From: Alphaproteobacteria bacterium
Lineage (GTDB): Bacteria; Pseudomonadota; Alphaproteobacteria; Bin95
Assembly (NCBI GenBank): GCA_022827685.1
Contig: JAJEIH010000003.1
Coordinates: forward strand, 1-33,819
Direction of reading: 5' to 3'
DNA length: 33,819 bases
A model generated the notes under the pieces. It was not told where the DNA came from, searched no databases, and saw only the letters and a program-made list of their open reading frames with translations. Position 1 is the stretch's first letter. The number at the start of each line of letters is the position of its first letter. Positions 28,180 to 33,819 of the stretch are shown in pieces. The translations under genes and the position numbers were made by a program.

Positions 28180-28190
28180 GGCCGCGCCGG

Positions 28191-29156
28191 TCAGACGTGG
28201 TGCGCGCCCTGCGTGTTGACATAGACCGCGTAGAGCGACCGGCTGGCCGCCATGAACAGCCGGTTGCGCTTGGCGCCGCCGAAACAGACATTGGCGCAGC
28301 GTTCCGGCAGGGCGATCCGGCCGATGGGCGCGCCGTCCGGGGCGAACACCATCACGCCGTCGAGCTCGGCCGAACCCATGCCCCAGCCGCACCAGAGATT
28401 GCCGTCGATATCGGCGCGCATGCCGTCGGGCGTGCCGCCGGGCCCGGCGTCGATGGCCACGCGCCGGCCCGACAGCGCGCCGTCGCCGCCCACATCGTAG
28501 GCGAGGATCTTGCGGGTCGGCTCGCCGCGCGACTCGACGATGTAGAGGATGCTCTCGTCCGGGGAGAAGCAGAGCCCGTTCGGCCCCGCGATGTCATCGG
28601 CGACGATGCGCATGTCCCCGGTTGCGCCGTCGAGGCGATAGACGGCCATAGGCGTCTCGCTCTCGGACTTGTGGCCCTCATAATCGCCGAGGATTCCGAA
28701 AAGCGGGTCGGTGAACCAGATGGAACCGTCCGACTTCACCACGACATCATTGGGCGAGTTGAGGCGCTTCCCCTGCCAGCTGTCGGCCAGCACGGTGACG
28801 CTGCCGTCATATTCCGTGCGCGTGACGCGCCGCCCGCCATGCTCGCAGGTCACCAGCCGGCCCTGCAGGTCGCGGGTGTGGCCATTGGCGAAGTCGGTGG
28901 GGCGGCGCCAGAGGGAGACCCGCCCTGTTTCCTCCTCCCATTTCAGGATGCGGTTGTTCGGAATGTCGGACCAGAGCAGGTAGCGCCCGTCGCCGAACCA
29001 GACCGGCCCCTCGGCCCAGCGGCATCCCGTCCAGAGCCGTTCCACGGCCGCGCTGAAGATGCGGTAGCGCTCGAAGCGCGGGTCCAGGATTTCGATCAGC
29101 GGGTCGGGATAGCGCGGCTCTTCGCGCCATCCGGCGGCAGCGGAATAGGGTCTCAC
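28191..29156 (-). CDS. SMP-30/gluconolactonase family hydrolase
   Basis: The 321-residue six-bladed beta-propeller has the conserved segments of the SMP-30 family: WAEGPVWFGDGRYLLWSDIP (metal-ligand Glu), GRLVTCEHGGRRVTR, LNSPNDVVVKSDGSIWFTDP, IAGPNGLCFSPDESILY, and GTPDGMRADIDGNLW. The Glu, Asn and Asp residues in these motifs bind the catalytic divalent metal. Members open sugar lactones or related esters. The start is GTG 29156 with GGAG upstream. It is the first gene of a likely minus-strand unit with the TauE/SafE permease and perhaps the ArsC-like protein. Confidence 0.85.
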   Translation of the reverse strand: MRPYSAAAGWREEPRYPDPLIEILDPRFERYRIFSAAVERLWTGCRWAEGPVWFGDGRYLLWSDIPNNRILKWEEETGRVSLWRRPTDFANGHTRDLQGRLVTCEHGGRRVTRTEYDGSVTVLADSWQGKRLNSPNDVVVKSDGSIWFTDPLFGILGDYEGHKSESETPMAVYRLDGATGDMRIVADDIAGPNGLCFSPDESILYIVESRGEPTRKILAYDVGGDGALSGRRVAIDAGPGGTPDGMRADIDGNLWCGWGMGSAELDGVMVFAPDGAPIGRIALPERCANVCFGGAKRNRLFMAASRSLYAVYVNTQGAHHV

Positions 29157-29266
29157 GGGCGTCGTCTCCGGGCATCGTGCGCCCGTCCAGCATAGCGCCC
29201 GTCCGGCGGCGCCGCACCCGGCCGGAATACCGGACTTCGGCGCTGGCCTCCCGCCCGGGCTGCCCT

Positions 29267-30130
29267 ATGTTCCGCTTCCCCGGCAGAAGGAAAGGCGGCG
29301 GCCCCGTGAGACTCGACAGCTTCTCTCCGCCCGGCGCGGCGCTCAGCGTGAGACTCGGGCCGAACCGCAACGGCCGCGATCTGGTTGTCGGCGACGTCCA
29401 CGGCCATTTCGCGACGCTGCGCCGGGCGCTGGCCGGGCTGGAATTCGGGGAAGGCGACCGGCTGTTCTCGCTCGGCGACCTGATCGACCGCGGACCGGAC
29501 TCCTTCGAGGCCGGGACATGGATCGCGGGCCGGGACCCGTCGGCCCGTTTCGACCTCGTGGTCCGCGGCAATCACGAGCAGATGATGCTGGAGGCGCTCG
29601 CCTCCTCGCCCCTGCCGCCGCCCGGCGGGCTGCGCAGGGCGGGCGGCGCCTGGGGCCTCTGGCGGATGAACGGCGGCGGCTGGTGGCATGAGCGAGGCCC
29701 CGAAGACAGCGCGCGCGCCTGGATCGACATGCTCAGGGTCCTGCCCTTCTGCGCGCGGGTCGAGACCCGGTTCGGCCCAATCGGCCTCGTCCATGCCTGC
29801 CCCGTATGCCGGTCCTGGCGGGAACTGGAGGACGCGCTCGAAGACGCGGGACCGTCAGGCCATGTCACCCGCGCGCGGGCGCTCTGGAGCCGCATCTATT
29901 ACGGCCGCACGGACCCCTATATCGGCGAGAGCGGCGATGAATGGCAGGGCGCCGTGGACGGCGTGCGCGCCGTGCTCACCGGCCATACCTCGCTCCACGA
30001 GCCCTTTTGGCGGGCAAACGTGCTCGGGATCGACACCGGCATCCACTACGACCGCCCCGAACCCGGACGCCTGACCGTCGCGCGCATCGACACGGAGGAA
30101 ATCGAAACCTTCTCCTTCGACCGCGCGTGA
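29267..30130 (+). CDS. PPP-family metallophosphoesterase (serine/threonine phosphatase-like)
   Basis: The metal-binding motifs of bacterial PPP phosphatases occur in order: VVGDVHGHF, SLGDLIDRGPDSFE, VVRGNHEQMM, then GLVHACP and LTGHTSLHEP as the late histidines, and GIDTGIHYDRPEPG. About 287 residues from ATG 29267. GTG at 29306 has a better ribosome site (AAGGAAAGG) and gives a normal N terminus, so it may be the true start. The protein is cytoplasmic. It could remove phosphate from Ser/Thr/Tyr residues, or hydrolyse dinucleoside polyphosphates like ApaH; the motifs do not separate these. It diverges from the SMP-30 gene and converges on dctM. Confidence 0.85.
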   Translation: MFRFPGRRKGGGPVRLDSFSPPGAALSVRLGPNRNGRDLVVGDVHGHFATLRRALAGLEFGEGDRLFSLGDLIDRGPDSFEAGTWIAGRDPSARFDLVVRGNHEQMMLEALASSPLPPPGGLRRAGGAWGLWRMNGGGWWHERGPEDSARAWIDMLRVLPFCARVETRFGPIGLVHACPVCRSWRELEDALEDAGPSGHVTRARALWSRIYYGRTDPYIGESGDEWQGAVDGVRAVLTGHTSLHEPFWRANVLGIDTGIHYDRPEPGRLTVARIDTEEIETFSFDRA

Positions 30131-30146
30131 CCGGCCCGGGGCGTCC

Positions 30147-31436
30147 CTAACCGAAAGGCGAGGCGCCGCCGAGCACCCTGGGCAGCCAGGTGGAAAGCTC
30201 GGGCACCAGGATGATGATGAGGGTCACGATGAAATCGGACACGAAGAAGATCATCGCCCCGCGCAGCACGGTCTGGATGGGAATCTGGGCGATGCCGCTG
30301 ACCGCGTAGAGGTTGAAGCCCACCGGCGGCGTGATGACGCTCAGTTCCACGCCCATCGTGACCACGATGCCCAGATGGATCGGGTCGATGCCGAGCGCCG
30401 TGGCCACGGGGAAGACGACCGGCACGGTCAGCAGGATCATGGCGATGCCGTCGAGGAAGGTGCCGAGCATCAGCAGCAGCGCCATGTAGCCGAACAGGAA
30501 CGGGAGCGGCTCGAGCTGCATCTCGATGACCAGTTGGGCCAGTTGCTGCGGCCATGCCTGATTGGCGGCGACGAACTGGAAGATCCCGACGCTTCCGACC
30601 AGGAAGAACACCACGGCGCTCAGGTTCATGGCCCGCGCCGCCGTCGGCAGCAGGTTGCGCAGGAACTCGCCGCGGCCCGTGATGAAGCCGTAGATCAGGG
30701 CGTAGCCGCATGCGGCCGCGGCGGCCTCGGTCGGCGTGAACAGCCCGCCATAAAGGCCGCCCAGCACCAGCACCGGCATGGCGAGGCCGGGGAGCGCCCC
30801 CACGGTCGCCCGCCCCAGCGGGCCCCAGGCGAAATGGCCGCGGCTCAGGGTCTTGGTCCGCCAGGCGGCGAGTATGATGAGAATGAACATGCCGCCCGCC
30901 AGCATCAGGCCGGGAATTATGCCGGCCATGAACAGGCGCACGATCGAGGTTTCCGTCGCGATGCCGTAGATGATGAGCGAGAGGCTCGGCGGGATGAGCA
31001 GGCCGATGCCGCCGCCCGAGGCCACGATGCCGGCCGACAGCCAGTCCGGATAGTTGCGCTTGCGCATCTCCGGGATCGTGATGAGGCTCATGGCCGAGGC
31101 GACGGCGACGCTCGAGCCGGAGATGGCGCTGAACAGCACGCAGGTGGTGACCGTGGCCAGCCCGAAGCCGCCGATGACCCAGCTCACCAGGGCCTCGGCG
31201 AACTGGAACAGCTGGCGCACCATGCCGGTGCGTTCCATGAGGAAGCCGGCGAAGATGAACAGCGGAACCGCCATCAGGCTGTAGTGGCCGAGGAACGAGA
31301 AGAAGGCCGAGGACAGCGCCCGCGCGTCCAGCAGCGGATCGAACAGGATGTAGATCGCGCTGGCCGCGCCGAGCGCTATGCCGATGGTGACTCCCGAGCC
31401 CAGGAACGCCAGGATGCCGGCGAGCAGACTACCCAT
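30147..31436 (-). CDS. dctM: TRAP transporter large permease (DctM family)
   Basis: The 429-residue protein has about 12 hydrophobic segments and the DctM features: GHYSLMAVPLFIFAGFLMERTG, SAISGSSVAVASAMSLI with the following IPEM, ASGGGIGLLIPPSLSLIIYG, and TPPVGFNLYAVSGIA close to the C terminus. It forms the Na+-driven import channel of a tripartite ATP-independent periplasmic transporter, with DctQ and DctP. It is the last gene of a minus-strand dctP-dctQ-dctM operon. The transported anion is not evident. Confidence 0.93.
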   Translation of the reverse strand: MGSLLAGILAFLGSGVTIGIALGAASAIYILFDPLLDARALSSAFFSFLGHYSLMAVPLFIFAGFLMERTGMVRQLFQFAEALVSWVIGGFGLATVTTCVLFSAISGSSVAVASAMSLITIPEMRKRNYPDWLSAGIVASGGGIGLLIPPSLSLIIYGIATETSIVRLFMAGIIPGLMLAGGMFILIILAAWRTKTLSRGHFAWGPLGRATVGALPGLAMPVLVLGGLYGGLFTPTEAAAAACGYALIYGFITGRGEFLRNLLPTAARAMNLSAVVFFLVGSVGIFQFVAANQAWPQQLAQLVIEMQLEPLPFLFGYMALLLMLGTFLDGIAMILLTVPVVFPVATALGIDPIHLGIVVTMGVELSVITPPVGFNLYAVSGIAQIPIQTVLRGAMIFFVSDFIVTLIIILVPELSTWLPRVLGGASPFG

Positions 31437-31491
31437 CGTGCAGGGCTCCTTGCGGGCTTCCGGCGCCCGGCGGCTCGTATATGCGGGTCAT

Positions 31492-32055
31492 CTAGAGCAG
31501 CGAGCCTTCATCGGTATGGGACTGGTAGCGCTCCTCCAGCCCGGCCCCGCCCATCATTGTGCATATGTGGTGGTAGAGCTGGAACGCGTAGCTCACGGCG
31601 AGAAACGCCATGCCGAGGAGGAACACGGCGAAGAAATGCCATAGCAGGAAGGCCAGGCTCTCGGTCTTGCGTTCCTGGAGGATCATCAGGTCCGCGACTT
31701 CGAGGCCCCACCAGACCAGCCATGCGCAGAAGGCGAGCCCGACCGCCGCGCCGAAAATCTCGAAGACGCCGGCCAGGACGCGGCCCCACCGCCCGGCCTT
31801 CTCGCGCAGCAGAATCAGCACGATCGTCACCCGCAGGTGGGCCCCGCGGCTCTGCGTGACCGCGAAGAACAGATACACGCCGGCGAGAATGCCGAAGGTG
31901 ACCGCGTCCTGCTGCCATTCGAAGGACACGCCGAAGACATAGCGGCGAATGACCTCCAGGCCGGCCAGCAGCGTCAGCACGAGCAGGAGCGCAGCAGCGA
32001 TATACTGCACGAAACGCTCCTGGAACGTGCGCCAGGCGTAGTAGAGGCGGTTCAC
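31492..32055 (-). CDS. dctQ: TRAP transporter small permease (DctQ family)
   Basis: The 187-residue membrane protein has four helices. The family pattern EVIRRYVFGVSFEWQQDAVTFGIL and the following RGAHLRVTIV segment are present, and the second half carries FAVFLLGMAFLAVSYAF. It pairs with DctM. The start is GTG 32055, with a weak ribosome site and a strong stem-loop ending 12 bases upstream, which may lower its translation relative to DctP. A 55-base gap separates it from dctM. Confidence 0.88.
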   Translation of the reverse strand: MNRLYYAWRTFQERFVQYIAAALLLVLTLLAGLEVIRRYVFGVSFEWQQDAVTFGILAGVYLFFAVTQSRGAHLRVTIVLILLREKAGRWGRVLAGVFEIFGAAVGLAFCAWLVWWGLEVADLMILQERKTESLAFLLWHFFAVFLLGMAFLAVSYAFQLYHHICTMMGGAGLEERYQSHTDEGSLL

Positions 32056-32067
32056 GGGGACAGGGCC

Positions 32068-32090
32068 GGGGAGGCCCGCCGGGCCTCCCC
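32068..32090 (-). promoter_or_regulatory. Strong stem-loop between dctP and dctQ
   Basis: GGGGAGGCCC and GGGCCTCCCC form a perfect 10-bp GC stem with a three-base loop. It lies just after the dctP stop and about 12 bases before the dctQ GTG. No T-run follows, so it is more likely an mRNA-stability or attenuation element than a full terminator. It could leave more DctP than DctQM, as TRAP systems need. Confidence 0.65.
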
Positions 32091-32115
32091 GTTCTCCTTG
32101 GCCGATATGTCCGGA

Positions 32116-33252
32116 CTACCCTTTCTTGAGCACCGGCTCATGCTTGGCGCAATCGACGCTCTCCACCGGATCGGTGCCCGGGCCGAGGCGCGCCGAGGCC
32201 TCGCGGCCTTCCTTGAGGAACCTGTCCACCCACTCATGCGCTTCCGCCGGCAGCCGCTCCTTGAGGTAGTCGGCGACATTGTTGCCGATGGCTTCCTGGA
32301 GGGGCTTCGCCTCTTCGGGAGTCGCGGAGTAGATGCCGACATCCGAGGGGTTCTCCGCCTTGTACTGGTTTATGGCGAACTGGTCGTTGCACCAGTTGAG
32401 CTCGTTCTGGTACTTCACGGCCTGCTCGACCAGATCGCGGATCTTCGCCTGGGTCTCGTCGTTCAGCTTGTTGAACCACGCCTGGCTGGCGCCGACCCAG
32501 TAGTTGTCGAAGGTCACCGTGGAGATGCCGGCGATGGTGTAATAGGGCGTCTGCTCGGTGATGGCGCGCCATCCGCCGATGGAGGTGATGACGCCGTCAA
32601 GCACGCCGGATTCGAGCGCGCTCGGCACGTCGCCGAAGGACATGACCACCGGGGAGGCGCCCCAGGAGGCCACCACCGGGTTCACCGCGGCGGCGAAGGT
32701 CCGGATCTTCTTGCCCTGGAACGAATCCATCGCAAGCAGCCGCTCCTTGCCGGCGATGGCGAGCGCGAAGCTCAGATCGACGAAACCGAACGGCTCGATG
32801 AAGTGCTTCTCGCGCAGCCGGTTCAGCAGCATCTTGCCGGTGGCCTGGTTCTCCAGGTCGTGGATGGCCGCGACCGTGGTGAGAACGCCGGGCTGGCCGA
32901 TAATGCTCATCCAGATGTCCGTCGCGGCCGTCTTGCCGGAGACCAGCCAGCCCATCTCCAGGTTGCCCTGGGTCATGGCGGTCATGGCGTCGGGGTCCTT
33001 GTAGAGGGCGCCGGCGTAGAAGTTCCGCACCTCGCTGCCCTCGGGGAATTGCGCTTCCACCTGTTCCTTGAACCACTCCATGGCGATGGCCGTCGGATGC
33101 GGCGGCGGCGGCAGGTCCACCGAAACCCGGATGATGACTTTCTCCAGCTCGGCCTTGGCCGGCGTCGGCGCCGCGGCGAGCATCACCGTCGCGGCGGCAA
33201 AGGCGACGGCCCCCGCAAATGTGGCGATGCGTGGAAGGTATGAGCGAAGCAT
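32116..33252 (-). CDS. dctP: TRAP transporter substrate-binding protein (DctP family)
   Basis: The 378-residue protein starts at ATG 33252 with GGGAG upstream and a signal peptide ending near AAPTPAKA. The DctP fold follows: VSVDLPPPPHPTAIAMEWF, GNLEMGWLVSG, GKKIRTFAAAVNPVVASWGASPVVM (with the helix-capping region), DVPSALESGVLDGVITS, and YWVGASQAWFNKLND. It binds a carboxylate-type ligand in the periplasm and hands it to DctQM. The usual ligand-pairing Arg lies in KKIRTF. First gene of the operon. The long tail after residue 340 ends in a Cys-containing segment (VESVDCAKHEP). Confidence 0.92.
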   Translation of the reverse strand: MLRSYLPRIATFAGAVAFAAATVMLAAAPTPAKAELEKVIIRVSVDLPPPPHPTAIAMEWFKEQVEAQFPEGSEVRNFYAGALYKDPDAMTAMTQGNLEMGWLVSGKTAATDIWMSIIGQPGVLTTVAAIHDLENQATGKMLLNRLREKHFIEPFGFVDLSFALAIAGKERLLAMDSFQGKKIRTFAAAVNPVVASWGASPVVMSFGDVPSALESGVLDGVITSIGGWRAITEQTPYYTIAGISTVTFDNYWVGASQAWFNKLNDETQAKIRDLVEQAVKYQNELNWCNDQFAINQYKAENPSDVGIYSATPEEAKPLQEAIGNNVADYLKERLPAEAHEWVDRFLKEGREASARLGPGTDPVESVDCAKHEPVLKKG

Positions 33253-33480
33253 GGCGTTCTCCCTTTTGCCCGGTGTTGCCGGGGCGGCCCGGTTGGCGAT
33301 GCCCTCCGCGCGCCCCGGTATCTCGCCTGCATGCGGCCCGCAGGCTGCGCGCAGGACACCCGTCTCCCGAAGACGCGGCGCGGCCGATCCGGGTATCGGT
33401 TGCGCCGCTCCGCAGGCCGGCGCCTCCGAATGAGAGGCGCGCATCCGGAAACGGACGCATCGCGGCCGGGGTGCCCGTCC

Positions 33481-33508
33481 ACATTATGCGATGCGCCTCG
33501 CGAGTCAA
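33481..33508 (-). promoter_or_regulatory. Candidate promoter of the dctPQM operon
   Basis: On the minus strand TTGACT (plus 33503-33508) is followed after 16 bases by TAATGT (plus 33481-33486). Transcription would start near 33475 and give a leader of about 220 bases. The rest of 33253-33606 shows no gene I can support. Confidence 0.4.
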
Positions 33509-33606
33509 AGACCTGCTGTCCCATACCGGCGGCATCGACTCCGGGCTCATGGGAAGATTGCAGCCCATGCCGCCGCTCCGCCCCCCGGGGGCCCACTCCA
33601 CTGGAA

Positions 33607-33697
33607 TGTCATGAAGTGTCATGTTCTGTCATGTTCTGTCATGTTCCTGGCTCCCCCGCCTTCGCGGGGCATGGCGGGGATGTCATGTTTTGTCATG
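33607..33697. repeat. CATGACA heptamer array, cluster B
   Basis: On the plus strand TGTCATG occurs at 33607, 33617, 33627 and 33637, exactly 10 bases apart. A pair follows at 33681 and 33691 with the same spacing. It is the reverse complement of the CATGACA pairs near 24.6-25.1 kb. A GC-rich palindrome (33654-33669) lies between the two parts. The right pair overlaps the end of a minus-strand frame. Confidence 0.85.
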
Positions 33698-33819
33698 TTC
33701 GGCGCTTCGGACGCGGTCGAGGCAGCGTGCGATGGAGGCTTCGGTGCGGCGGTGCTGGCGTTCGCGCCATGCCCTGAATTCGGGGGTCATCAGCCTGCCG
33801 GTGAATTTCCGCTCGCCGA
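33683..33819 (-). CDS. Unidentified protein, C-terminal end (partial)
   Basis: On the minus strand a frame is open from the window edge to TGA at 33683-33685, giving 44 residues (…FTGRLMTPEFRAWRERQHRRT…SAEHDKT). It looks protein-like, with an Arg-rich amphipathic helix. I do not recognise the family. Its last codons are formed by a CATGACA pair, so the repeat provides the stop. Confidence 0.35.
   Translation of the reverse strand, partial: GERKFTGRLMTPEFRAWRERQHRRTEASIARCLDRVRSAEHDKT

Noticed and set aside
33607-33643. Pho box (PhoB site)
   Set aside because: CTGTCAT repeats are present, but the period is 10, not 11, there are four in a row, and the nearby genes are not phosphate genes. Kept only as a resemblance.
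33607-33697. CRISPR array
   Set aside because: The repeats are seven bases with three-base spacers, far too short, and no cas genes are near.

Overview
The window is high-GC DNA, most likely from an alphaproteobacterium (Rhodospirillales-like). The basis is the GC-rich codon use, the TRAP transporter, the three-subunit molybdenum hydroxylase, and dispersed GC-rich extragenic palindromes. No rRNA, tRNA or CRISPR array was seen. The only mobile-element trace is the 3' end of an IS630-type transposase at the left edge.

Left part (1-4.97 kb): transposase tail; an LLM-class flavin monooxygenase facing a small cupin protein; the wreck of a small conserved gene (1987-2244); a PiT phosphate permease translationally coupled to a GPP34-domain protein; then about 660 bp of weakly coding, partly AT-rich DNA.

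Central part (4.97-14.5 kb): a tight five-gene operon and a convergent zinc-uptake operon. The first operon gene is an unusual fusion of a CSCS-motif permease (ArsP/SO_0444 type), a 19-histidine linker and an HflK-like SPFH domain. Two more SPFH proteins, a type I periplasmic binding protein and a three-helix membrane protein follow, with stops and starts overlapping. Running the other way are znuA, znuC and znuB, with a Zur-like site before znuA. I infer a metal-linked SPFH membrane assembly, and this is the best candidate for an undescribed system.

Middle right (14.5-24.2 kb): a molybdenum hydroxylase (large, FAD and 2Fe-2S subunits) overlapping an acyl-CoA synthetase gene, an arrangement like 2-furoyl-CoA synthetase/dehydrogenase clusters. 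Next is a type IIG-like restriction-modification gene split by a single in-frame TAG that looks like a CAG-to-TAG change, then a DUF2165 membrane protein. A 1-kb intergenic region follows, with a ~250-bp direct duplication and arrays of the heptamer CATGACA at 10-bp spacing.

Right part (25.2-33.8 kb): lepA; on the minus strand an ArsC-family reductase, a TauE/SafE permease and an SMP-30 family lactonase; a PPP-family phosphatase on the plus strand; and a dctP-dctQ-dctM TRAP operon with a strong stem-loop between dctP and dctQ. The window ends in a second heptamer array that overlaps the 3' end of an unidentified gene.
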